Below are positions 23,513 to 35,105 of a stretch of DNA of 64,000 bases, in pieces. The translations under genes and the position numbers were made by a program. Every line of letters begins with the position of its first letter. Position 1 is the first letter of the stretch. Under the pieces are notes generated by a model. The model saw nothing but the letters and a program-made list of their open reading frames with translations, was not told the DNA's origin and did no database searches. Source of the stretch: Tubulanus polymorphus (Eukaryota; Nemertea; Palaeonemertea; Tubulaniformes; Tubulanidae); the NCBI RefSeq assembly GCF_964204645.1, contig NC_134032.1, forward strand, positions 10,534,275-10,598,274. The letters are read 5' to 3'.

Positions 23513-26500
23513 TCAAATAACAAAATTTCTCCAAATCGCGAACGCAATACGGGGGGTTAACATAGACGTGAGTAGACCGGCGATTAGATTGACGCTGTGA
23601 TTATCGAGTATTCCGACGCCGCTGATCCAGTCGACGTCTTCGCCCGCGTTCTCGACGATGCACTGACGTTCTTTAGAGAAACCTAGAAGAGCGAAATGAT
23701 GCCGACGAATAATATCTCGCGAGGTTTTGAAGAAAGTTGAAATCAACGAAATTCGTTCGTTCTACAACTGTTCTACAGTATGATCCGCTTAATGCGGATC
23801 ATTTGCGACCAACACAATTCATCCGGTTTCGGGAAATCCGGATTAAAAGTAATTTTCTTGTATATTAATGAACAAAATGGACTGAAAATAATGTCGGGAT
23901 CAGATCGAAATCCGGATTAAGCGGATTTTGCTATATATACATTGGAAGCTTGTTACAACAAACCTCAGGATAAAGTTAGCTTTGAGTTGAAACACTTAGC
24001 TTCTTGAATTCGCTCAACATGACAATTCCATACCTGAGTATTGAAGCGTAGCTCCAAGTAGTGAATCTATCACCGATCCTAACAATCCGGCAATAGTCGC
24101 CACGACGATGACCGGCCATTGTGCGGGGCTGGCGTCCATGTAGTCGGACGGGAGTTGAGACAGCAACATTAAATAGAACGCCACTCCGACGACGAAACCT
24201 CCTAAACAACTACTGATCAGCCCGACTAAAGATACACCTCCGTTAGTACCTGAAATATATACATCATTTAACAATAAGAAGTTACTGCGGCAATCGAGCA
24301 TCCACTGGGTGGCGCTAGTGTGAAATCAGATTTCAAAGACCCACTAAGTGGTACAAGGATTTATCTACCCGGTATGATGTCATAGGTTATTCAAGGAAAA
24401 TTTATCCGTTGAAAGTGTCTATACGGACAATTTGATGATGTCATATGGGGATTTATGAGGGAAGCCATTTTTCCTGAAAGGGGTAGATTGTAAATTGAGG
24501 ATCTCATAGGGGGATCCATGGAAGCAGTCATAGTAGGGTCCATAGGGACGATTTGACGTCCATGTCATAGGGGGATTATGGAGGCAGACGTATTTTCAAG
24601 AGTGATCTCTAGAAGCAATTCGATGATGTCATAGGTGGATTTATATGAGACAGCCGTATTTTCATAGGGACAATTCATAATATCAAAGGAGGATTTATGG
24701 AGGCAACTATTTTTCTAACTGACCTTTAGGCACCGATCTGAGCGTCGTGATAAGGCGAGGTCTCCAGCTCGCGAAGATGACCGTGCCGAGCTCCGAGGCG
24801 AGCGTATCTCCGCAGCTACACGCGAGAGCCCCGACCACCGCCATCGACAACCACGACGCATTATATTTACGAGAGAAATCGATGGCCACCTCCGTACAAC
24901 CGACGTCCATCATGTAGATAATCGCCAGCTCAGTGGCCATACCGCCATTGCATAACACCTGTATCCAATTCCGCTGACCCCCTGAAAAAAAAGGTTCAAC
25001 TTAAAATAAAAGGTAATAAGAAAAATAAAAGGTAACAGATAGTTGAGTTAATCCCCTGTTTCAAGTTAAACTGTTTTATGAAACACACATGTCCTAGTTC
25101 CATTAATCAGCGTGAAAATCTTACTCAAGAGATGAATACTTTGAAAGTGAACTAATTTCAAAAGTTCGAGTTGAATCTTAATACTTTGATCTTGAGCAGC
25201 CTTAAGTAGGCTCAGTGAGATAAGGTGTGATGCTCCCGCAATCACAACTATCAGCGCTGAGTAACAAGCGGGTTCGAGTTCCGCTGGCTGCTTAAAGTGT
25301 GCGGACTGGGCAACGCTTCAAAGGTCATCCCATTTTGAGGTTAAATGAACAATAGGGTTCAAGGCTCGGGAAACCGAGATCCGAACGACATCTGTAATAA
25401 TGACTTCAAACAGAGAGAGAGAGGGAGAGAAGATTACCTTCTTTAAAGTCTTCTTCAAATTTTCTCTTTTGGGAACCGCGGAATTTCGTCGCCTTCGACG
25501 TCACAGTGAAAAACGCCAATAAACACGCGAAAAAGCAGTAGTTGCTGATCGTCAGCACGAAACCGACGAGAAATGCTGAAATAGAAAACCACAAATCTCG
25601 GTTGGTTAAAAAAAAAAATTCCAACTTGAAGAAAAAGGCGATTTCTGGTCACGCGTGAACCAGCTCCATTATTCTATGTTGCTTACTATAGAATCAAAAA
25701 GCTTTCGAATATGGTTTGTCTCGATATTTGTATTCGAGTGAATTTGGTTTTTACTATCTCAAGCACCCAGTTCCGCAGAAATGAGCTAAGATTCGATTCA
25801 GAGTAGCTGGTTCTAGTCTTCTAAGGTTTTTAGATTGGTTTTTCAAGATTTGCTTAGAACGGTCTCAAATCTAAGCCTTGAGTCTGCGCAACTGGGCACA
25901 AAACTGATACAGTCAAACCTGCTTAAGTGGTCACATCACTTATTAAAGTCATCCCTATGCTGTTGTCCCAATTGTATTCTACTTACTGAAAGTCATTATT
26001 TGGATAAGTCATTGACAAACCGGTAACGATTGTCCTTAACCACAACTTAAGCGACGAGTGATTGTACATGTATTTGTACATATATTGTGTTTCAAACTTC
26101 AGTTAATTGAAATCTACTAATTTTGGCTCAACATAATCACAAATCAAGTCAATATGATCGAACTCCTAACCAACTCTAAGGCCCAGTTTCACATTTGTGA
26201 ATTCAAAACGACGTCCCGAAATTTTTCAACGGTTCAGAGTAGAATATTTATCACCTGTAATTGCTCCCGAATCATCTAAACTTTTGTGGCGGCGAGCGCG
26301 TCTGACGATCCACAACGGTACGACGAACGCCAACAAACATCTCCATGGTGACACAGCCGCGTTCGTATCTGTGTAGATAAGATACGATCAGCACAAACAA
26401 TCAAACAGGAATGTTCGGGATGTTTGAAAAAGATATACCAGGTCCCTTGACGACACAAGATCTATGGACTCTCCTTTGAAGAATCCGGAAACTAACCAAC

Positions 26501-28971
26501 AAAGGATTTAAACCCTGTGAATGCAGAGTAGTGGTCAGGGTCAAGTATTGAGCAACTGCCCCCCCCCCCCCCCCCCGATTGATAACTCTTGAATCTACAC
26601 CTTCTTCGACATACTTAGTCTTGTCATCAGCTTTTTAACCCTTAATCACAACAAAAACCAGGATTTCTCACAATATCCACAAAATTTGTCCATATTTTTC
26701 CACGCCAAGGTAGCGGAAACATATCTGGACAGATTTAAAATGAAATACATTACAGCATAATTCTGAGGCCTATATACAGGGTAAAAGCATTTAGACGGAC
26801 ACTACTCATGAATTTTTCCCACATTTTCATAATTTTTCACATTACTTTTTTACTTTTAAAGCAGTTATCATTTTTCACCATTTTCTCATCAATCTGATCC
26901 TTGGCAGAGACTTCTTTTGGAATATATTTCACTGTACAACCATTTTAATAAATGAATTTACGAGAAATCCGAATTAAACATCATATTTTACTACATTTAT
27001 CCACAAATGCACCAGGTAATATGGAGATTAGATCAACTAGGGGTCCAGGGACACCATGCCCACTTGGGAAGTGGTTTCAAATGCTCAACAATCTAACAAT
27101 TTCAATATTCAACGCCCTCTGGTGACCATATACAAAAACCAATGACCTTGAAACTCAATACAATCATAAAACATGTCAGCAGCTACGATTTTGTAATTGA
27201 TTGTGATAACAAACAATGCCTCGTTGACAATTTAATATGGAAATACTAAGTTATTCTACTATTCAACGCCCCCTGGTGACCATATTCAAAACCCAATAAC
27301 CTTGTAACTCACCATATTCATAGAACATGTCATGAACTACAACTTTGCAATTGATGATGGTAACAAAATATGCCTAGGTACCAATATAATAAGGAAATAC
27401 CAGGTTATTCTACTATTCAACGCCCCCTGGTGACCATATTCATTAACTAATGTCCTTAAACCTCACCATAATCATGGACGATGTCATGAGCTACAACTTT
27501 GCAATTGATTGCGGTAACAAAATATGTATTGGTACAAATATAATATAGAAATACTAAGATATTGTATTATTCAACGCCCCCTGGTGGCCATATACAAAAA
27601 ACAATGAACTTGAAACTCACCCAAATCATAGAACACGTTATACGCTACAACTTTCTAATTCATCGTTGTAGCAAAATATGCTTAGGTATCAATATAATGT
27701 CGAAAAACTTTTTCCCACCTACAAATAAGTACTAATGACACCAAGATGGCCGCCAATTGCATCATAATTGGCGGATCAAAAATACCTGTCTCAGGTATAA
27801 AACATCCCTTTACAAAGAATACCCATCACAAATTGCAATGAGAAATGGCAAACCAGTAGGAAGCTACAGGACCTAGAATTCTGGCCAAATTAGACATTTT
27901 TGGGCACTTAAAAGGTCATAGGACGGCCATCTTGAGTCAGATGGACCCAATTTTTCTTATGCTGATGGGCCCTTGGTAGATTCAAATATAATCGAAAGAT
28001 CAAGGTAAATGATCAAAGCGTCTTCAAAATTTCCCTCGTAAATTTCGAAAATGTGTAAAAAGTGCTTTTTTTGGCGAACAACAATGGCTGCCAGTCGGCC
28101 ATCTTGAATCTGACAGGGCCAGTTTTTGGGCTGAAGATGTGTCTAGGGTAGAAACATGTATAAACCAAATATCAAGACATTTCCTTGAAGCGTCTTCAAA
28201 ACTTCCCAAAATAACTGGATTCCGTCTACAGACGGACGGACGACGGACGAAAAGTGAACGCAATAGCCCGCTGGGACTAAAGTCCCAAGTGAGCTAAAAA
28301 ACGATTTCAAACAAGGTCTGGAATAAGCAGGTTTGGTCGTTTCAAAAATATTCATGACAAATTCCCAATCAAATGCAACTGATTTCTCCTTTTTATTACT
28401 ACGTAGAAACTGAAAATGAAATTGCCTTATCCAAAAAATGTTTCTGAATATATAATTAATTTATAATTACATTAATAATATATGAACGTATTCTTTGCAG
28501 TGGAAAACAAACAGTTTATGTAACCAGACATCTAGGTCACACCTGTCATCCCGATTATTCATCGAGAAATATGTGACATTTTTAAACTTAACCTACTTCT
28601 AGCGGGTGACCTACTAGAGGAAAATAGAAGCTGTTGCCATTAACATAGAACCCGTTTATTTTCAAGGCCACCGTAGTCGTAAAAAATGTCTGTATTTGAC
28701 TTTGCGTACCCCTCCCTTTTTAGCGATTCCCCTTCATCAGCCTTCACCTCCTTATCAAATAAGAAAAAAAAACATCTTTTAAAATGCGATCGATGTCTCG
28801 AGGTTAGATTAAACATTTAAATTAAATTGGTTATCGAGATCTAAAGATGAACTTACCGTCAAATGCGCCGTACCAGTGGAAGAAGAGGTTACACAGCCAG
28901 AATATCAAAGACAACAGGATTTGAAGCGAAAGGATCTTCGCCAAAAACATATTTTCGACATCTCGGGACAT
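23513..28971 (-). CDS. TMEM19: TMEM19, multi-pass membrane protein orthologue
   Basis: Seen: minus-strand exons 28857-28971, 26255-26368, 25438-25575, 24724-24981, 24034-24249 and 23513-23682 join with consistent phases to 1011 nt, 336 residues plus TGA; human TMEM19 is, as I recall, also about 336. Family landmarks in order: SPWRCLLAFVVPLWIV, SLDDSGAITAFLVGFVLT, NYCFFACLLAFFTVTSKATK, NWIQVLCNGGMATELA, FSRKYNASWLSMAVVGALAC, CGDTLASELG, TNGGVSLVGLISSCLGGFVVG, LLGSVIDSLLGATLQYSG and ILDNHSVNLIAGLL. Several hydrophobic segments indicate a polytopic membrane protein. The molecular function is not well established; the family (DUF92) includes prokaryotic and plant proteins, one plant member with proposed phytol or phytyl-phosphate kinase activity. 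The start ATG reads MSRDVENMFLAKI. All exons are intact. Confidence 0.94.
25213..25330 (+). mobile_element. tRNA-derived SINE-like element in TMEM19 intron
   Basis: Box A-like GTGAGATAAGGTGTGATG and box B GGTTCGAGTTCC (25271-25282) lie at tRNA-like spacing with a non-tRNA body afterwards. It is related to the head at 9755. It lies between TMEM19 exons 3 and 4. Confidence 0.55.
26558..26577. repeat. Poly-C homopolymer, about 20 bp
   Basis: An uninterrupted C run of about 20 in TMEM19 intron 1. Another C run of about 15 lies at 31664-31678. Lengths of such runs are unreliable in assemblies. Confidence 0.85.
27108..27715. repeat. Tandem repeat array, about 154-bp unit, four copies
   Basis: The phrase AACGCCC(C/T)CTGGTG(A/G)CCAT recurs at 27111, 27264, 27419 and 27573 (spacings 153, 155, 154). 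Each is followed by matching text such as CATAGAACATGTCATGA and CTACAACTTTGCAATTGAT. The units differ at many positions, so the array is old. It lies in TMEM19 intron 1. Confidence 0.9.
27720..28300. mobile_element. Interspersed element with CAGACGGACGGACGACGG end
   Basis: It follows the satellite and contains repeated phrases (AAGATGGCCGCC, GGCCATCTTGA twice, CTTCAAAA(C/T)TTCCC twice). It ends with ACAGACGGACGGACGACGG then CAATAGCCCGCTGGGACT, a 3' end that I recognise as common to abundant non-autonomous elements in marine invertebrates. The class is not determined. Confidence 0.5.
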
Positions 28972-29068
28972 ACGTGAACAAGGGACAGATTTTATAGTCC
29001 AGTCTGACCGTGTCGTGCTGCCATTCGCGGCAAAATTAAGAACTAATTATTGTTTAGACTGGTAACCA

Positions 29069-29284
29069 GTGAGAGGCAACCAGTCTAATATATTTAAGAT
29101 CACCCAACTTCGAATTTTGTCACGTCATAATCTTATAATTGAAAATGGAAGGAGACTTGGCATTGATCAATCAAATCGTATTTGCCCTCATTGTAACGCA
29201 ATCGGTGACGAATCCGACTTACGCTTTAGCGAAGCCCAAATCGCGAATTTCGAAATAGCTTCAATGCTCGTACGTAACTACTAA
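29069..29284 (+). pseudogene. Possible reverse-transcriptase C-terminal fragment
   Basis: A 71-codon frame contains RLGIDQSNRICPHCNAIGDE, similar in layout to the ...GI.R..RIC..C......E... zinc-binding tail found after LINE or Penelope reverse transcriptases. It is short and has no flanking support apart from the adjacent GIY-YIG remnant. Confidence 0.35.
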
Positions 29285-29339
29285 GATTAAGAATTTCGTA
29301 TCACTTAAATGTCCGACTCCTAAATCCTTGAAAGCTATG

Positions 29340-29880
29340 GTTGTCTCAAGTACACCTGTTTATGTGATATAAACACTACCTATATAGGTAAAACAAAAAG
29401 ACACCTAGTAACAAGAGTTAAGGAGCACAAACTTAAGACTTCAGCAATGGCCAACATCTGTCGATATGCCGTGACTGTCACAAGTCTCGTCGTTTAGCGA
29501 AAAGAATTTCAAAATTTTAGATAAAGGATCTTCTGATTTAGATTAGAGAAAAATTAGAGAAGCACTTTTTATCAAAACTCAACAGCCCTCCCTTAATCAA
29601 CAACTATTCGAACACGGTTCAGGCTTCCTCCTCAATGTTTTTAGATAATTAACTACTAGTCAAATATCTTCACCCAGTAATTTAGATTGTGTGTAATTAA
29701 TTATCTTCGTATTATAATTATATTGTCACACAATTGTTTGTAATTAGCTTCGTCTTATTCTATATAATTACCAGTATGATATGTAAATTCAATCACTTGC
29801 TCTATGCCTGAAGAGGGGATAATGTAACTCCCAAAAACGTTCGTTTGATAATATTACTCATTAGAAAATGAGATTTGTAC
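29340..29880 (+). pseudogene. Degenerate GIY-YIG endonuclease tail of a Penelope-like retroelement
   Basis: Conceptual translation around 29350-29440 gives NTTYIGKTKRHLVTRVKEHK, the YIG half of a GIY-YIG nuclease. In shifted frames, 29508-29650 gives EALFIK-like and PSLNQQL-like pieces expected at the C-terminus. The following CCTGAAGAGGGGATAATGTAACTC near 29807 matches the style of Penelope-type 3' ends. Stops and frameshifts show it is dead. Confidence 0.55.
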
Positions 29881-31144
29881 TGTTTTTGCTTCTGTGGATC
29901 TTAAATTATAAAACCAATTTCTCCTATGAGAGATTTATCCTAGAAGAGAATTGGGACATGCCACGGATGGACATAATTCGGCGGATGTAACTTGAATTTG
30001 CAGTTGAAAAAGTAATGTCCACAAAACAAGGATATCAGTTTTTAGGTCACCGATATCTCTTTTACATTGTGGCCTTGATTTCTTCTTAAATCTTATTTGC
30101 AGTTCCAATTTAAGCTGGCCGTTAATTAACTTGATAAATCATCCAACTATAGTTGATGTCCGCGAATGATGCAAAGCAAGATATTGAACAAAAATAAACC
30201 ATATTTCATTTTCAAATAATTCAATAACATAAAGTTAGTGCAGCACCCCTTTAGTAGTGTACATATTTGTGTTAAATTGGCCGAGGCCACTAGTTCAAAA
30301 TACCCAGCCAGCCTGAGGAGGATGCAAACACTCGTGACAATTACTGCTTATCAAAGTCCTCACACATTAAAACTTCCGAGGAAAACCGAATGCCGTGAAG
30401 AATTGACTTGATCTAGACTCTATAGAAAGAACAAAAAATGAATCCCAGTTTTTAGTGCAAGTGTTTTATTTTCATCAAAAATAATATCTAGGTAAAGGCA
30501 CATTTCAATTCAAAATTATCAAATTTTAAGTTACAATATTTTTACAATATCCAAAATAATCAAAGGATCCTGTGACAAGGGAAGGGACTTCAAAGTGTGC
30601 ATTTATTTCCAAATCATTATCACAATTCAATATCACAGCTCTTCACAAAAAAATCTATATTATACATTTTCAATTTCGTAATCTTTTTGAACATTTAGAT
30701 ATTGCGCGGTGTAGTGTTAAAAGTCTCTAACAATTTTCACTAATTAAGATACTAAGATACAATATATTAGAATCGTTGATAAATTATGATACAATAACTA
30801 AGTAGCAAAACATGATAAATAAATAGATCGATTAACGGATAACAGAACAACCAAAGTTTTGGTCAAATTTTCCTCGAATTCGACGCAAACTTAATTAATT
30901 AATCTTAACAGTTCTTAGAACCAAAAAAATCTCGATGAATTTAACGCATAGAAATTCATTGAGCTTAATTTGATTTATATTTCATTAATCATACATTACA
31001 AAATCGAATTTACACACACGAATTTATCACAAAATTTACCAATTTTAAATTGGCAAAAAATGTAAATTGCTAACAGCGCTTAGTTTTTTCAAATTGGGGT
31101 GTGTGGGCTGGCAAGATATTGGCGAAATACACAAAATCCAATTC

Positions 31145-31309
31145 GTGGTCATTCATTTATTACGTACGCATTAGGGGAGGGGATGGTGTCAGTGCAATTG
31201 CGTACTGTAATGCTTAATGTAAATGAAAAAATGGCCGATTTTGCGTACAGAGGGGGAGGGGGGGTTGAAAAATTTAAATTTTATGCGTACGTAATAAATG
31301 AATGATCCC
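31145..31309. mobile_element. 165-bp MITE with 27-bp inverted ends and 3-bp TSD (copy 2)
   Basis: Same family as 139-302, over 85% similar by eye. It is flanked by TTC on both sides (31142-31144 and 31310-31312). Confidence 0.85.
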
Positions 31310-31747
31310 TTCTGAACCCGAAAACGGCGCAACCAGTTTCACGTACCTACCTCACGATCTAATTCCAAAGAGTTTGACAGATGGACCTAGTGCTACAGAG
31401 CTCAGGACAGTTCTGCTGGACTCGGCTTTATAAAGTCTAGTCCATCAGACACTAGCTCCTCACCGCTCAGGACGCAGTGTGCCAGGACCCACAGTGTGAC
31501 ACAGCTCAAAAATCATTCCCAAGACCTAGTTCCAATAGGACAATTAAAGTCTACTCTTCCATCAAAATCCCTTAATCGATTTCGGATTTTCCGATGACAT
31601 AACTACAATGAAATAGTCGAAGTGGACATGACTCAAACTTTTCCCTGATCTCACTCCAACAAACCCCCCCCCCCCCCCAAGGATTGAAGGCAAATTCCGG
31701 ACGGATTGATTATTAGGTACATATATACTACACATATCTCAATGAAA
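31310..31747. other. 3' flank of the ERICH3-like gene
   Basis: No gene seen. It includes a C run (31664-31678) and the sequence just beyond the minus-strand stop at 31748-31750. Confidence 0.4.
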
Positions 31748-34700
31748 TTATCGATTTTGCAAATGATTCTTAATTTCCTCCAGCAACGAGTCACTGATAT
31801 TATTACCGGGCGCGAGGGTAACATCTTTCAAGGTCGGGTGCATTTTAACGAGTTCTAACAGTTTGGCGGCGCCAGCGTCTCCGATCTGATTCCCTTCGAG
31901 GTCGAGACTCGACAACGCGGCGTTGGCGGCGAGTGCGCCGGCGAGAATGGCCGCACCGCCGTTACCGAGCCGGTTATAATCGAGCGACACCGTTCGCAAG
32001 TTCGGACTCTCGGCGATCGCGGTGAAAACTCGCAACCAGCCTTTCGCGGTGACGCGCTCGTTTCCAGTCAGGTTCAGTGTTTTTAAACTCGGAGTCGCGG
32101 CGATCAAAGCGGCGACGGAACCGGCGCCATCGTTCGTCGCTCCGACGTCTCCGATATCGAGTTCCGACAGCCGCAGCAGACGCAACGCTTCCGCGATATC
32201 CCGCAGCGAATCGGAACGCAACGCTTCGTCGATCGCGCCGGTTGCGATGTCGCGAGCAGCTTTGTTGATTCGTTCATCTTCCGGGTCCGCCGTCGCCGCT
32301 GCAGGTGACGACGGTTCGTCGGGCAATGTCCGTTCGTCTGTCAACTCCTGAAGTGTATCCGCTATGACCTTGACACCCTGGTCGCCGATCGGGTTACCGT
32401 GAAGACTGAAAACCAAAATATCGACATTTTCTTGTAAAATGTGTTGATTATTTCATGAAATGTCATTTGAGATGACAAAAAACTTTTAGAAATGAGGTTT
32501 TTCTTATAGAAAAACGCTGGTTTTTAAAAACATGAATATATAAATGATTATTGATATAACAGGATTTTATGTTGTTTATCTTATTTTTGCAAAAGCGCTG
32601 GGCTGAGTTAAAGCTGAAAATGAATACACGATTTTAGAGCAATTTAATTGAAATGATACATTAATCTATGATTTCAGCCAAGAATGGAACCGTATTCTAA
32701 ATGAACCCTGAAATATTCATAACAAAAACTAGATTTTTGTACGAATGGATCCTATCAAATTCAAACTCCTAACTGTGGAACTGGGTCCTTGGTCAATTGG
32801 TTTCTCTTCACTATCGCGAGATCTACCAATAGCAAGTTCCATACAGATATTAAGTTTGAATCTAAACAGTTAGAATGAGTTCATTTTCAATAAGTTGATT
32901 TTAGAGTAAAAATTGTACCGGTAACTATAGGTACTCGCAGGTTCCCGTTCAATAGTTCTTGGTAGATTTTTACTCTAAGTTCAAAACTATTGAAAACGTA
33001 CAAATTTCCACATCGAAAAGCAAACCTTATCCAAATTTTGTGTCTTAAATCATACCCAATGATATAAAATTACAGTGAACCCCCGATATACCGCCCTCCC
33101 ATATACTGCCACCCCCGCCTACCAGCAGGTTTTCTCCAAGTACATCTCTATATAAATAAATAGTAAAACACCCCCGATATACCGCCATACTCTCTATACT
33201 GCCAAAATCATTCTGCACCGACGTGGGCGGTATATCAGGGGTTGACTGTAGTTAGAGCGGGTTTCGTTAGAATGCGGTTCCACTATATTATGAGGGACGA
33301 TACTTACAGTAGAACTTGTATATCCGGTTTGTGTTTTAAGACGGCAGCCACGTGAGCGATACCGTCGCCGGTAATCTTGTTCAGATTCAGATTAAGAAGC
33401 TATAAACAGCAGAAAGAGAGAAGCTTGGTGCACAAAATCGATCATTAAACAGCGAAAATGAACCGTTCATGAAGTACATATGATCGGTACGCATCCCGAG
33501 TTTATGGACACGGATGTAGGCTTGCATTAGGCACCGCTCAAGTTGGATCCGATTAACACGAATATTACTTGGAAAACTTAATGAATTATCCATCGGGCAA
33601 CTCTGATATTGCTCTCAATTTAGACAAATCTTGGCAATCCAAAAAGATCACACTGGAGCAGAGTCTACTGCATACATGTTTGAGTAATCTGACAGATTAC
33701 TCCAAACATACATATACTCTGCGTCAGGCATTTATCTGTAGCTTTGATTGATTTAATCTAAAGACGTCTTAAAAACACCAAATTTTTTTTCCTAATATGC
33801 TGTATGAGGACACCAAAAACTCTCTCATCCCTCTGATTGCATATGTACTTAATGAACGATGTCGTATGATTGAGCTATTAAAAGTATCCAAAAAGAAAGG
33901 AGATGCCTATAAAAATTCACAGATATGTCCATGAAAAGACAATTTATTCTCGACACATTTTGTCTAGTTTAACAGCAAGCAATGAAATCAAGATGAATGA
34001 AATTCTACATGAGAACTTGAAGCAAACTGATTCGTGAATTTGTTATAGGTATCTCCTGTTCCCTTTACTATCTTCAAGATTTTAAAAACTAGTTCGAAAG
34101 GACTCAAAAAACTTCTTGTTTGTTAGCGAAATTAACCTTTGTTTTAAGGGGTGGGTTTCCCCAAATTGATAAAGAACACAAGTTTTTTTTCAGTCCTTTC
34201 ATATATTCCTCAGCTGCGAAGCTCCAAAATAATAAAAGTTTGAAATTTTATTAAAAAACTAAAAACATTCATCATTCTCTTGTGATATGGTTCTTTAACA
34301 TGGATTGTTGTTAAACTCAATTAAGATTGTTTAACTTAGATATTCAAAGGGTTTAATCATAACCTTATTTGTTGTTTCTTTTAGGCCTAACCTTTTAAAA
34401 TATGTATCTATTTTGAACTTTAAAGCAATGAGTTACAGATTAAAAGATTTAGGCACTTATGAATATTTCAACATAGATTTATTGAATCCTACTGTTGTAT
34501 AGGGTTATAAAGGTAGGATACAATAAAACAGCAAATTATAATTTCACAAGTTAATAATCTGTTAGGAATCAAAATGATTACCAAAACTTTGAAGGTGAAT
34601 TTCGTTTGAGGAAAACAGGACAGAAAAAAATACCACGGAAAATACGGACACACAAGAATTGAAGAATGGAATAGAGAAAAGGAGCTCAGCGGGGTTAAAA

Positions 34701-35105
34701 AGAATTTGTTAAAAATATCTAAATATGAACTGAAAAGGTTAAATATCTAGCAATAAAAACATCTAAATTAAAGTTGAATATTTAAAAAAGTTAAATATCT
34801 ATGAATATATCGGTCAGATTAAGAGTCTTAGTCCTAATCATAGAATAGGTTGAAGTAAGAATTTTAAAATTATTCATATTAAGCATTATTGAAGTAGTCT
34901 CGAGTAGGATTATATATATTTGATAGCTAGTTTCATGCCAAAGTTAGTTGAAATACTTTTAAAGGGAACTTACGACTATGTTTGATGGTGATTTGATGAT
35001 AGCCTCGCTCAATTCGGCCATTGATAAATCATCGAGTTTAGCATTACGAGCCACGATTGATTGTACGTCGTTTCTTTCTGTGATTTCTTTACAAAGTTCC
35101 GTAAC
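31748..35105 (-). other. Leucine-rich repeat domain of the ERICH3-like gene
   Basis: Exons 34974-35105, 33308-33399 and 31748-32405 encode repeats of ribonuclease-inhibitor type: LLNLNLNKITGDGIAHVAAV, LLLHGNPIGDQGVKVIADTL, LKTLNLTGNERVTAKGWLRV, LRTVSLDYNRLGNGGAAILA and LSSLDLEGNQIGDAGAAKLL. The final exon has a Pro/Ala/Asp/Glu-rich insert between repeats. The domain is CpG-rich and intact, ending KNHLQNR at the stop. Confidence 0.85.

Larger units (their letters stand above)
28972..31140. other. Spacer between TMEM19 and the ERICH3-like gene
   Basis: It contains the TMEM19 promoter side, retroelement fragments (29069-29900) and about 1.2 kb of very AT-rich sequence with no gene seen (30000-31140). 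Confidence 0.4.

Noticed and set aside
27108-27715. CRISPR-like array
   Set aside because: Units of about 154 bp repeat throughout, including the would-be spacers; this is a eukaryotic satellite.
33569-33751. 60-codon plus-strand open frame in an ERICH3-like intron
   Set aside because: No similarity recognised and antisense to the host gene; no splice sites supporting it.
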